A stretch of DNA of 64,000 nt from JBBRHQ01 sp963720735. Its GTDB lineage: Bacteria > Actinomycetota > Thermoleophilia > Solirubrobacterales > 70-9. The stretch lies in assembly GCA_963720735.1 (NCBI GenBank), contig CAVRGL010000010.1, positions 434,001-498,000 on the forward strand. The letters run 5' to 3'. The notes beneath the pieces were generated by a model, which saw only the letters and a list, made by a program, of their open reading frames with translations, was not told where the DNA came from and searched no databases. Position 1 is the stretch's first letter, and the number at the start of each line of letters is the position of its first letter. This document shows, one piece after another, positions 33,164 through 41,942 of this stretch. The translations under genes were made by a program, and so were the position numbers.

Positions 33164-34063
33164 ATGGAAGCGGCTGACGCCCTGGCGCCAGCTTCGAAGA
33201 GGTCGGTGAGCCGCAGGCTCGCCGGCCTCTTCCACGGTCGCCCCAGACTGCAGGTGGGGACGCTGCTCGCCGGCCCTCTCGGCTGGCTGGTGATCGGCTA
33301 CATCGGCTCGCTCGCGGTGCTGCTGGTCGCGGCTTTCTGGAGCGTCGACTCGCTCAGCGGGGAGATCAACCGAACCCTCACCAGCGCCAACTTCGACACC
33401 CTGACGAACGACTCGGTCTACCGCGACGTCGCCCAGCGGACCATCCTGGTCGCTGCGGCGGTGACGCTCACCTGTGCCCTTCTCGCCTTCCCGATCGCCT
33501 TCTACATGGCCAAGGTCGCGAAGCCCCGGACCCGCGGCCTGCTGATCGTCGCCGTGCTGATGCCGCTGTGGTCCTTCTACGTGGTCAAGGTCTACGCCTG
33601 GCAGACGATGCTCTCCTCCGGCGGGGTGATCAACTGGGCCCTCGACCCGATCGGCCTCAGCGGGCCCGGCTACGGCACCACCGCGGTCTGGCTGGTCGAG
33701 ACCTATCTCTGGCTGCCCTACATGATCCTGCCGATCTACGCCGGGCTGGAGCGAATTCCGGACTCGCTGCTCTCCGCCTCGGAGGACCTCGGCGCCGGGC
33801 CGGGGACGACCTTCCGCCGGGTGATCCTGCCGATCGCCTTCCCGGCCGTGGTCGCCGGCTCGATCTTCACCTTCTCGCTGACCCTGGGCGACTTCATCGC
33901 GCCCTCGCTCGTCTCACCCGACACCCAGTTCATCGGCAACGTCGTCTACGACAACATCACCACCAACCTGCCGCTCGCCTCGGCCTTCGCAACCGTCCCG
34001 ATCGCGGTGATGGTGATCTACCTGCTGATCGCCCGCCGTGCAGGCGCCTTCGAGCACCTCTGA
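33164..34063 (+). CDS. potB: Polyamine-type ABC transporter permease (PotB-like, copy 1)
   Basis: 299 residues from ATG 33164 with a charged cytosolic N-terminus of about 25 residues and six membrane helices. The EAA-loop that contacts the ATPase reads SASEDLGAGPGTTFRRVILP near residue 210. IPDSLL precedes it as in PotB/PotH proteins. The stop overlaps the start of the second permease by one base (TGATG), so the two subunits are made in a coupled way. Confidence 0.92.
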   Translation: MEAADALAPASKRSVSRRLAGLFHGRPRLQVGTLLAGPLGWLVIGYIGSLAVLLVAAFWSVDSLSGEINRTLTSANFDTLTNDSVYRDVAQRTILVAAAVTLTCALLAFPIAFYMAKVAKPRTRGLLIVAVLMPLWSFYVVKVYAWQTMLSSGGVINWALDPIGLSGPGYGTTAVWLVETYLWLPYMILPIYAGLERIPDSLLSASEDLGAGPGTTFRRVILPIAFPAVVAGSIFTFSLTLGDFIAPSLVSPDTQFIGNVVYDNITTNLPLASAFATVPIAVMVIYLLIARRAGAFEHL

Positions 34064-34911
34064 TGCGGCTCTCGAGACGCTCACAAGTCCTGCTGCGGCT
34101 CGGGGTCGGGATCACCCTGGCCTTCATCTACGTGCCCCTGCTGGTCGTCGCGATCTACGCCTTCAACGGCGGCAACTCGATCGAGTGGCCTCTGCCGAGC
34201 CTCACGACCCACTGGTTCAGCGTCGCGATCCACGATCACGGCGCCCAGCAGGCGCTGCTCACCTCGCTCAAGGTCGGCGCGGCGGCTACGGCGATTGCCC
34301 TGGTCCTCGGGACCCTGGCCTCGATCGCCGTCGGGCGCCACCGCTTCTTCGGGCGGGAGACGGTCTCCTTCGTTGTCATCCTGCCGATCGCTCTGCCCGG
34401 GATCGTCACGGGGATCGCCCTCAGCGACACCTTCACCCAGGTCTGGGGGATCAGCCTCAGCCTGCTGACCGTGATCATCGGCCACGCCACCTTCTGCATC
34501 GTCGTCGTCTACAACAACGTCGTCGCCCGGCTGCGGCGGGTCTCCGGCTCGCTCGAGGAGGCCTCCGCAGACCTCGGAGCCCACACCTGGCAGACCTTCC
34601 GATTCGTCACCCTCCCCAGCATGCAGACCGCCCTGGTCGCCGGCGCTCTGCTCGCCTTCGCGCTCTCCTTCGACGAGATCATCGTCACCCTGTTCACGAT
34701 CGGCGCCGGGCAGGAGACGCTCTCGATCTGGATCTACGACAACCTCTTCCGCACCACCCAGCCGGCGATCGTCAACGTGGTCGCCGTGCTGGCCGTGCTG
34801 ATCTCGATCATCCCCGTCTACCTCGCGCACCGCCTGACCCGGGACGAGGGCGGGGCGGGCGGGCGCGGCGGCGCGATCGAGGCGGACACCGAAGCCGTAG
34901 CGGTGGTCTAG
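34063..34911 (+). CDS. potC: Polyamine-type ABC transporter permease (PotC-like, copy 1)
   Basis: 282 residues from ATG 34063 with six helices. The EAA-loop is LEEASADLGAHTWQTFRFVT, followed by LPSMQTALVAGALLAFALSF and FDEIIVTLF, which is the typical PotC/PotI signature (FDDFVITFF and similar). The last 25 residues are polar and Gly-rich. This is the last gene of the first transporter operon and is followed within 14 nt by the palindromic repeat at 34925. Confidence 0.92.
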   Translation: MRLSRRSQVLLRLGVGITLAFIYVPLLVVAIYAFNGGNSIEWPLPSLTTHWFSVAIHDHGAQQALLTSLKVGAAATAIALVLGTLASIAVGRHRFFGRETVSFVVILPIALPGIVTGIALSDTFTQVWGISLSLLTVIIGHATFCIVVVYNNVVARLRRVSGSLEEASADLGAHTWQTFRFVTLPSMQTALVAGALLAFALSFDEIIVTLFTIGAGQETLSIWIYDNLFRTTQPAIVNVVAVLAVLISIIPVYLAHRLTRDEGGAGGRGGAIEADTEAVAVV

Positions 34912-34924
34912 GCGCGACCCCACC

Positions 34925-34973
34925 GACGTGGGGCTTCTGAACCGCCATATAGGCGCTTCAAAGGTCCCACGTC
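34925..34973. repeat. Intergenic palindrome, family 2 copy 1
   Basis: GACGTGGGGCTTCTGAA (34925-34941) pairs with TTCAAAGGTCCCACGTC (34957-34973) over 17 positions with one mismatch and two G-U pairs in RNA. The loop contains CCGCCATATAGGCG. Upstream bases can also form CCCCAC-CGAC-GTGGGG. The element is homologous to the one at 49837-49882. It lies between convergent genes. Confidence 0.65.
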
Positions 34974-35044
34974 CGTCGAGCTACGACGTGCGGCTCGCAA
35001 AGCGCGCTGGTCTTGCGCGCCTTGCTCGCGCCCGCGGCGAGCCC

Positions 35045-36487
35045 CTAGTCGAGGTTGACCATCAGGTGCTTGACCTCGGTGTAGTCCTCGAGGGAGTACA
35101 TCGAGAGGTCCTTGCCGTAGCCCGACTCCTTGTAGCCGCCGTGCGGCATCTCGGCGACGATCGGAATGTGGTCGTTGACCCAGACGCAGCCGAAGCGCAG
35201 GGCGTTGGCGACCCGCATGGCGCGGCCGACGTCTCGGGTCCAGACCGAGGCGGCAAGGCCGTAGCGGGTCCCGTTCGCCCACTTGATCGCCTTGGCCTCG
35301 TCGGTGAACGGCTGCACCGTGATCACCGGGCCGAATATCTCGTCTTGGATCATCTCGTCGGATTGCTCCAGCCCGGCGACGACGGCCGGCTCGAGATAGT
35401 AACCGGGCAGGTCGGGCTCGCCCCCGCCGGTGACGATCTCGGCGTTGCCGGGCTTGCGCTCGAGGAAGCCCTCGACCCGCTCGCGCTGGCGCTCCGAGTT
35501 GACCGGGCCGAGCGTGGTGTCGGCGTCCAGCGTGTCGCCGACCACCTGGGCCTTGGCCTGCTCGACGAGGCCGCTGACCACGTCGTCGTAGACGCCTGAG
35601 GAGGCCAGAACCCGGGTCGCCGCGGTGCAGTCCTGGCCGGCGTTGTAGTAGCCGGTCCCGGCGATCGTCTCGAGCGCGGTCTCCATCTCGACGTCGTCGA
35701 AGACGACCACCGGCGCCTTGCCGCCGAGCTCGAGGTGGACCCGCTTCAGGGTCTCCGCCGCGGCGGCCGCGATCCACTTCCCGGTCGGAGGCGACCCGGT
35801 CAGCGAGACGAGGCCGACATCGGGATGCTTGACGAGCTCCGACCCGGCGGGCTCGCCGTGGCCGCCGATCACGTTGAAGACGCCGGGCGGGAGGATCTCC
35901 GCGCACCACTCGGCCAGCTTCAGGGTGGTGATCGGGGTCGTCTCGGCCGGCTTCAGGACGATCGTGTTGCCGGTCGCCAGAGCCGGGCCGATCTTCCAGA
36001 TCGCCATCATCAGCGGGTAGTTCCAGGGGGTGATCTGGCCGACCACGCCGATCGGCTCGCGCCGGATGATCGAGGTGTGGCCCTCCATGTACTCGCCCGC
36101 CGCCTTGCCCTCCATGCAGCGGGCGGCGCCGGCGAAGAAGCGCAGCTGATCCGACATCGCCGGGACCTCGTCCTCGAACATCGCATGCCGCGGCTTGCCG
36201 GCGTCGGCGGCCTCGAGGTCGGAGATCTCATCCGCCTTCTCCTCGATCAGGTCGGCGATCGCCAGCAGCGCGCTCGCCCGCTCGGCGGGGGTGGTGACGC
36301 CCCAGGTCTCGAACGCCTTCTTCGCCGCCCCGACGGCGCGGTCGACGTCCTCCTTGGTGGAGAGCGGCGCCTCGGCGATCACCTCTCCGGTCGCGGGATT
36401 GATCACATCCTCGGTCTTCCCGTCCACCGCGTCCACCGACTCGCCGTTGATGAAGTTCTTCAGCTTGGTCTTGGTTGCCGTTGCCAT
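35045..36487 (-). CDS. Gamma-aminobutyraldehyde dehydrogenase-like aldehyde dehydrogenase
   Basis: 480 residues from ATG 36487 behind GGAGGAGAG. The active site shows VGQITPWNYPLMMAIWK, catalytic Glu in LELGGKAPVVV, nucleophile Cys in NAGQDCTAATR, and EIFGPVITVQPF. The C-terminus GYKESGYGKDLSMYSLEDYT matches the PuuC/PatD-type aldehyde dehydrogenases of putrescine breakdown, which oxidise 4-aminobutanal to GABA with NAD. It ends a five-gene minus-strand run that includes an aminotransferase able to produce such an aldehyde. Confidence 0.9.
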   Translation of the reverse strand: MATATKTKLKNFINGESVDAVDGKTEDVINPATGEVIAEAPLSTKEDVDRAVGAAKKAFETWGVTTPAERASALLAIADLIEEKADEISDLEAADAGKPRHAMFEDEVPAMSDQLRFFAGAARCMEGKAAGEYMEGHTSIIRREPIGVVGQITPWNYPLMMAIWKIGPALATGNTIVLKPAETTPITTLKLAEWCAEILPPGVFNVIGGHGEPAGSELVKHPDVGLVSLTGSPPTGKWIAAAAAETLKRVHLELGGKAPVVVFDDVEMETALETIAGTGYYNAGQDCTAATRVLASSGVYDDVVSGLVEQAKAQVVGDTLDADTTLGPVNSERQRERVEGFLERKPGNAEIVTGGGEPDLPGYYLEPAVVAGLEQSDEMIQDEIFGPVITVQPFTDEAKAIKWANGTRYGLAASVWTRDVGRAMRVANALRFGCVWVNDHIPIVAEMPHGGYKESGYGKDLSMYSLEDYTEVKHLMVNLD

Positions 36488-36532
36488 CTCTCTCCTCCGA
36501 TCTTCCAGTTGCCGGCTGCTGCGTATCAGCTT

Positions 36533-37672
36533 CTAGCTCGCGGTTCCAGCCAGCTCCAGCCCGAGCGCCTCGCCCACCGGGACGTAGGAGGCGCCGAGCG
36601 CTTCGGCGACCGCCGGGTGCGTCACCTCGCCCGCGGCGATGTTGACCCCCGGCCCCAGCCCCGGGTCCTCGCGGATCGCCTCCTCCAACCCGAGGTCGGC
36701 GAGGGCGATCGCGTAGGGCATGGTCGCGTTGGTGAGCGCGTTGGTCGCCGTGATCGGCACCGCTCCCGGCATGTTGGCGACACAGTAGTGCGTGATCCCC
36801 TCGACCTCGTAGGTGGGGTCGCGGTGGGTGGTCGGCTTCGAGGTCTCGAAGCAGCCGCCCTGATCGATCGCCACGTCGACGAGGACTGCGCCGGGCTGCA
36901 TCAGCTTCAGCTGGTCGCGGCGAACCACGTAGGGGGCGCGGGCGCCGTGCACGAGCACCGCGCCGATCACAAGGTCGGCGCGGGGCAGCATCTCCTCGAT
37001 CGCCAGGGTGGTCGAGTAGACGGTCGAGCAGCGCCCGCCGAAGCCGACGTCGAGCTCGCGCAGCCGGTCCACCGACTTGTCGAAGACGAAGACGTCGGCC
37101 TCCATCCCGATCGCGATGAAGGCGGCGTTCATGCCGACCACGCCGCCGCCGATCACCATCACCGTCGCAGCAGCGACGCCGGGGACGCCGCCCAGCAGGA
37201 TCCCCCGCCCGCCGAGCGGCTTCTCGAGCATGAAGGCGCCGGCCTGGGTGGCGATCTTGCCGGCGATCTCGCTCATCGGGGCGAGCAGCGGCAGCCGCCC
37301 GCGGCCGTCCTCGACCGTCTCATAGGCGATGCAGGTCGCACCGGACCCCTGCAACCCCCGGGTCTGCTCTGGATCGGGGGCGAGGTGCAGGTAGGTGAAG
37401 AGCAGCTGCTCGGGGCGCAGCATCTCGATCTCGGCCGGCTGCAGCTCCTTGACGTGGACGATCATCTCCGCCTCGCCGAACACCGAGGCGGCGTCGGGGG
37501 CGATCCGCGCGCCCTGCGCCTCGTACTCGGCGTCGGGGATCGCGCTGCCCTCGCCCGCCGCGGCCTCGATCAGCACCTCGTGCCCGTGCTCCACCATCTC
37601 GCGGACCCCGGCCGGCGTGATCGCGACCCGGTACTCGTCCTGCTTGATCTCCTTGACCACTCCGACCTTCAT
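36533..37672 (-). CDS. ald: Alanine dehydrogenase
   Basis: 379 residues with ATG 37672 (MKVGVVKEIKQDEYRVAITP); the longer frame upstream is shadow. The NAD-binding Rossmann motif VMVIGGGVVGMNAAFIAIGM lies near residue 170, and NMPGAVPITATNALTNATMP is the family's C-terminal signature. It deaminates L-alanine to pyruvate and ammonia with NAD. Next to a class III aminotransferase, it can return the alanine made from pyruvate. Its start overlaps the stop of the saccharopine-dehydrogenase-like gene by 4 bp. Confidence 0.94.
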   Translation of the reverse strand: MKVGVVKEIKQDEYRVAITPAGVREMVEHGHEVLIEAAAGEGSAIPDAEYEAQGARIAPDAASVFGEAEMIVHVKELQPAEIEMLRPEQLLFTYLHLAPDPEQTRGLQGSGATCIAYETVEDGRGRLPLLAPMSEIAGKIATQAGAFMLEKPLGGRGILLGGVPGVAAATVMVIGGGVVGMNAAFIAIGMEADVFVFDKSVDRLRELDVGFGGRCSTVYSTTLAIEEMLPRADLVIGAVLVHGARAPYVVRRDQLKLMQPGAVLVDVAIDQGGCFETSKPTTHRDPTYEVEGITHYCVANMPGAVPITATNALTNATMPYAIALADLGLEEAIREDPGLGPGVNIAAGEVTHPAVAEALGASYVPVGEALGLELAGTAS

Positions 37673-38757
37673 CCGACGCTCTCCTCCTTGACGTCCAATT
37701 GGAAGTGACAACCACGGGTCTCCAGCTCGGCGAACATCTCCGCCGGGTCGAGGCAGCGCTCGGGGGGCAGCGCGCCGCGCGCTCCGACCCCGCCGCGGGC
37801 GATCAGCCGCACCGCCGCCGCCGCCGGCGAGGCGGTCGAGACGATGCCGCCGCCCATCCCCCACTCCGTGTGCGGGGGGGTCACCGAGCGCATCCTCACC
37901 GAGCGCCCGCCCCCGGCGGCGTCGATGATGTGAACCGAGACCGTCTGTGAGGACTGCCGGCCCGCCTCCCGACCGGCCTCGCGCACCTCCTCCGGCCCGG
38001 CGCCGGCCAGCTCGCGGAGCCGCCCCAGAAGCGGCGGCGAGAGCGACAGCCGGAAGCTGCACTGGCGGCAGCCGAAGCTCTCGCCGAAGGTGCGAAGCTC
38101 GGAGTGAAGCGTGTAGATCGTCCCGGCGATGCCGATCTGCTCGCCGAAGTCGAACTCGCCGCCGTCGCTGAGCGGCTCGACCTCGGCCGGCTGTCCGTCG
38201 CGAAGCACGACCGGCGCCAGGGTGAGCTCGTCGATCAGCGTCTCCAGCGCGTAGGGGAGGCTGAGCCCCGGGGGCGGGTCGAGGTCGCGGCTCGCCGCCG
38301 AGACGTCGACCGACTCGACCGAGTCGAGCTCGGCGATCGCCCGCGCCGCCATCAGATTCGTCTTCCCCGGGCTCGATCCGATCCCGAGGACGGCGAGCAG
38401 CCCGGCCGCCTCGAAGCGCTCGCTCATCGCCATCTGCTCCCCGGTCAGGTGGTAGAGGCCGCCGAGGTCGAGGTAATGGCAGCCGGCCTCGAGGCAGGCC
38501 CGCATCGCGTCGAGGTTGATCCGGTAGCTGGCCGAGTTGATCAGGGCGTCACAGCCGGCGATCTCGGCGGCCAGCCCGCTGCGCGCGTCGGCCTCGTGAG
38601 CGCTCGCCCTGCCGCCGCCGTGCTCGGCGGCGACCGTCTCCGCGACCTCGCCGCGCAAGTCGAGCAGCAGGATCGATTCGACCTCATCGGAGTCGGCGAG
38701 GTCGCGGACGATCGCCGGAGCGATCGTCCCTGCCGCGCCCAGGACCGCGACCCTCAC
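37669..38757 (-). CDS. Saccharopine dehydrogenase-like NAD(P)-dependent oxidoreductase
   Basis: 362 residues from GTG 38757 (VRVAVLGAAGTIAPAIVRDL). The Rossmann motif and the segment DALINSASYRINLDAMRACL, then AGCHYLDLGGLY, are typical of the saccharopine/lysine-6-dehydrogenase superfamily. Its other members make or break secondary amines, including carboxyspermidine in polyamine synthesis, or oxidise lysine. Both directions suit the context. The start overlaps the PucR stop (GTGA) and the end overlaps the alanine dehydrogenase start, so it is firmly in this operon. The specific substrate is unknown. Confidence 0.85.
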   Translation of the reverse strand: MRVAVLGAAGTIAPAIVRDLADSDEVESILLLDLRGEVAETVAAEHGGGRASAHEADARSGLAAEIAGCDALINSASYRINLDAMRACLEAGCHYLDLGGLYHLTGEQMAMSERFEAAGLLAVLGIGSSPGKTNLMAARAIAELDSVESVDVSAASRDLDPPPGLSLPYALETLIDELTLAPVVLRDGQPAEVEPLSDGGEFDFGEQIGIAGTIYTLHSELRTFGESFGCRQCSFRLSLSPPLLGRLRELAGAGPEEVREAGREAGRQSSQTVSVHIIDAAGGGRSVRMRSVTPPHTEWGMGGGIVSTASPAAAAVRLIARGGVGARGALPPERCLDPAEMFAELETRGCHFQLDVKEESVG

Positions 38758-40310
38758 GCGACCAGCTCCCTCGCCCGGAGCGCCAGCCAGAACTCGATCC
38801 GATCGTGCGCGGTCGAGAGGTCCCGCCCGGTCAGCTCCTCCACCTTGCGCATCCGGTAGCGCAGGGTGTGCCGGTGGCAGTAGACCTGCCGCGCCGCCCG
38901 CTCCCATTGCCCGTTCTGCTCGATGAAGGCCTCCAGCGAGCGCAGCAGCTCGCCGCCGTACTCGGCGTCGCCGTCGTCGATCGGCCCGAGCACGGTCTGG
39001 CAGTAGAGCCTCAGCGCCTCGTCGTCGGATACCGAGAGCAGCAGGGTGAAGGCGCCGAGGTCCCGCCAGGACGCCACCTCGGGAGAATCGCCGTTGTCCA
39101 GCGCCGTGGCCTCCAGCGCGCATCGCGCCTCGTGGAAGGAGCGGTGCAGGGCCTCCGCCCCCGCCGGCCGGCTCGCCGCCGCCCGCACCGCGCCGCGCTC
39201 CTCGGCGAGCGCCTCGCGGGCGGCAGCCGCTACCTCGATCGGGTTGTGATCCGAGGCATCGATCAGCGCGCAGAGAAGCTCCCTGCCCTGGCTCGCGTGC
39301 GGCGCGACGACGGCCGCGACCCCGGCCGAGGTGAGGGCGTTCTCGAGCGAGGGCTCCGCCGCGGTGGGATCGTCGAGCGAGAAGACGAGAACCGCTGCGT
39401 CCGACCCGATCCCGAAGGGCTCCAGCCGGGGCCGCAGCTCGGCCTCCTCGAGACGCCCCGAGAGCGCCGCGGCGAGCACGTCGCCGGCCAACCGCCGCTC
39501 GGTCTCGCGGGCGACCCGGCGGCGCATCAGCTCGAGCGCTACGACGGCCACCGCCTGCTGGAGGATCAGCTGCTCGAAGTCGCCGAGGCCGCCGGAGTCC
39601 CGGACGATCGCGACCCACGCCAGCGGAGGCCCGCCGCCCGGCGAGACCACCGGGTGGGCCAGCGCCCTACCGGCGACCGACGGATGCGAGGGGATGAAGG
39701 GACTGCCGTCGCCGACGTGGGCGAGTGCCTCGGCGCGGATCTGCTCGGCCGCCTCCTCGGACAGCTCGCGGCGGAAGCCGCGGCCGGCCAGCGGCTCGCC
39801 GCGACCGTTGAGGATGCTGACCGTGCCGCCGACGGCGGAGGAGATCGTCGCGGCGATCTCCTCGAGGCCGCGCTCCTCGAGGACCAGCCGCTCGAGCCGG
39901 CGCTGCACCGCGATTCCCCGCTGGAGGACCTCGTACTGCTCGTTGACGAGCCGCGAGAAGGCCTTCTCGGTGATCGCGATGAACGGCATCGAGTAGGGCA
40001 CCTCGAAAAGCGGGAACTCCTGCTTGCGGGCCTCGTCGACCAGTGCCTTGGGCAGCTTGCCGTGGCTGAAGCCGGTGCCGAAGCCGAGCGCCGCCAGGTT
40101 GTGGCGGACGAGCAACTTGATGTAGGCACGCTGCTTGGCGGCGCTGCCCAGCGGGATCCCGGTGCTCAGCATCAGCTCCCCGCCGGAGAGCCAGGGGGTC
40201 GGATCCTCGAGCTCGGAGATGTGCACCCAGCGCACCGGGCTCTCCGCGCCGGGCTCGCCGGCCGCCAGCTCGAGCCCCAACTCGTCGAGGAGGCCGCTCA
40301 CCGTGAGCAT
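38754..40310 (-). CDS. PucR-family transcriptional regulator
   Basis: 518 residues from ATG 40310. The N-terminal PucR domain covers about residues 1-125 (MLTVSGLLDELGLELAAGEP, and later GGELMLSTGIPL). A GAF-like/CdaR middle domain follows, and the C-terminal PucR helix-turn-helix reads WERAARQVYCHRHTLRYRMR then KVEELTGRDLST. Such regulators activate purine, polyamine or amino-acid catabolic genes in response to the substrate. It sits inside the operon it is likely to control, 25 bp after the aminotransferase gene. Confidence 0.92.
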   Translation of the reverse strand: MLTVSGLLDELGLELAAGEPGAESPVRWVHISELEDPTPWLSGGELMLSTGIPLGSAAKQRAYIKLLVRHNLAALGFGTGFSHGKLPKALVDEARKQEFPLFEVPYSMPFIAITEKAFSRLVNEQYEVLQRGIAVQRRLERLVLEERGLEEIAATISSAVGGTVSILNGRGEPLAGRGFRRELSEEAAEQIRAEALAHVGDGSPFIPSHPSVAGRALAHPVVSPGGGPPLAWVAIVRDSGGLGDFEQLILQQAVAVVALELMRRRVARETERRLAGDVLAAALSGRLEEAELRPRLEPFGIGSDAAVLVFSLDDPTAAEPSLENALTSAGVAAVVAPHASQGRELLCALIDASDHNPIEVAAAAREALAEERGAVRAAASRPAGAEALHRSFHEARCALEATALDNGDSPEVASWRDLGAFTLLLSVSDDEALRLYCQTVLGPIDDGDAEYGGELLRSLEAFIEQNGQWERAARQVYCHRHTLRYRMRKVEELTGRDLSTAHDRIEFWLALRARELVA

Positions 40311-40335
40311 CGGGGTCCCCCTGGTCCGCTCGGAG

Positions 40336-41715
40336 CTAGAGCCGCTTCGAGGCCGCCGTCAGGACCTTGCGAAGGACCTCGCCGATCTCCTCGAACTGCT
40401 CCGTGTCGGCGATCAGCGGCGGGGCCAGCTGGATCACCGGGTCGCCGCGATCGTCGGCCCGGCAGATCAGACCGTTTCGGTAGAGCTCCCCGGAGAGGTA
40501 GCCGCGCAGCAGCTCCTCGCTCTCCTGGTCGCTGAAGCTCTCCTTCGTGTCCGGGTCCTTGACCAGCTCGATCGCCTGGAAGTAGCCGGCGCCCCGCACA
40601 TCGCCGACGATCGGGATGTCGCGGAGGCTCTCGAGCATCGCCCGGAACTCACCCTCCTTGGCGAGCACATGGCCGCAGAGGTCCTCGCGCTCGAAGATGT
40701 CGAGGTTGGCCATCGCCATCGCCGCCGCCACCGGGTGCCCGGCGAAGGTGAAGCCGTGGGCGAAGGAGGTGTTGCCCTCGAGGAACGGCTCGGCGATCTC
40801 GTCGGAGGCGATCAGCGCCCCCATCGGAGCGTAGGCCGAGGTCAGTGCCTTCGCGGTGGTGATGATGTCGGGCTGGTAGGAGAACCGCTCGGAGCCGAAG
40901 TAGTGCCCGAGGCGCCCCCAGGAGCAGATCACCTCGTCGGAGATCAGCAGCACGTCGTGACGGTCGCAGATCTCGCGCACATGCTGGAAATAGCCATCCG
41001 GCGGGACGAAGCAGCCGCCCGCATTCTGCACAGGCTCGAGGATCACCGCGGCGACCGTCTCCGGCCCCTCGAACTCGATCCGCTCCTCGATCGCCGAGGA
41101 CGCCCACAGAGGGTGGCGGTCCACCGGCCAGCGGTAGAGGTTGGTGTTGGGGACGTGGCAGCCGCCCGGTGTCAGCGGCTCGAACTGGGAGCGAAGGCTG
41201 GTGATCCCGGTCGCCGAGAGCGCCCCCAGCGAAGTGCCGTGATAGGCGATCTCGCGGGCGATCACCTTGGTCTTCTGGCCGTTGCCCCGCAACCGGTGGT
41301 AGTTGCGGACGAGCTTCAGCGCCGACTCGACCGCCTCCGAGCCGCCCGAGGTGAAGAAGACGCGGTTCAGGTCCCCGGGGGTCAGGGTCGCGATCCGCGC
41401 CGCCAGCTCGATCGCGCGGGGATGCGCGTAGCTCCAGAGCACGTAGAAGTCGAGCTCTTCCACCTGGCGGGCGGCGGCCTCGCCGATCTCGCTGCGGCCG
41501 TGACCGGCGTTGACGCAGAACAGGCCGGAGAGCCCGTCGAGGTGGCGCTTGCCGTGCTCGTCGTAGACATAGCAGCCATCGCCGCGGACGATCACCGGGA
41601 TCTCGTGGTGGGGCGTGTAGCTACCCATCCGCGAGAAGTGCATCCAGAGGTGCCGTCTCGCCAGCTCCTGCAGGCTGCTCTCGGTCTTCGCATTCTGCTG
41701 CTGCGTTATGGCCAT
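40336..41715 (-). CDS. Class III aminotransferase (putrescine/beta-alanine:pyruvate type)
   Basis: 459 residues from ATG 41715. PLP-binding parts are the FFTSGGSEAVESALKLVR phosphate cup, AYHGTSLGALSATG, the Asp in LISDEVICSWGRLG, and the Schiff-base Lys in TTAKALTSAYAPMGA. The sequence follows the omega-amine:pyruvate aminotransferases (SpuC and related), which take an amino group from putrescine, beta-alanine or GABA and make L-alanine. It is the first gene of the minus-strand operon and divergent from the APC permease. Confidence 0.9.
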   Translation of the reverse strand: MAITQQQNAKTESSLQELARRHLWMHFSRMGSYTPHHEIPVIVRGDGCYVYDEHGKRHLDGLSGLFCVNAGHGRSEIGEAAARQVEELDFYVLWSYAHPRAIELAARIATLTPGDLNRVFFTSGGSEAVESALKLVRNYHRLRGNGQKTKVIAREIAYHGTSLGALSATGITSLRSQFEPLTPGGCHVPNTNLYRWPVDRHPLWASSAIEERIEFEGPETVAAVILEPVQNAGGCFVPPDGYFQHVREICDRHDVLLISDEVICSWGRLGHYFGSERFSYQPDIITTAKALTSAYAPMGALIASDEIAEPFLEGNTSFAHGFTFAGHPVAAAMAMANLDIFEREDLCGHVLAKEGEFRAMLESLRDIPIVGDVRGAGYFQAIELVKDPDTKESFSDQESEELLRGYLSGELYRNGLICRADDRGDPVIQLAPPLIADTEQFEEIGEVLRKVLTAASKRL

Positions 41716-41819
41716 CTCGCTCTCCGTCCCGCTCAGATTTGACTTCGACTATCTGGACAACGCTAGTGCCAGAACGTCGCGCTTGCAAGTAATTCTCGGG
41801 TCAAGTACCCCGCCCCAGC

Positions 41820-41836
41820 TTGTACGAAACGTACAA
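41820..41836. promoter_or_regulatory. Perfect inverted repeat, candidate operator for the divergent amine operons
   Basis: TTGTACG-AAA-CGTACAA is a 7-bp perfect inverted repeat with a 3-bp spacer, in the 227-bp gap between the aminotransferase operon (starting 41715, minus) and the APC permease operon (starting 41943, plus). A partial second copy (GGTACGTTTGGACA) begins near 41846. The gap otherwise holds a TTGACT-like -35 near 41743 and the permease ribosome-binding site AAGGAGGAGA at 41930-41939. PucR is the most obvious reader. Confidence 0.55.
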
Positions 41837-41942
41837 TCAGTTGTCGGTACGTTTGGACACGGGCGACTTGCGAATCGGCCCGGAGCCGCATAGGTTCGGC
41901 GCAGTCGCAGCCGCGCGGGCTGCGGATCCAAGGAGGAGATCG

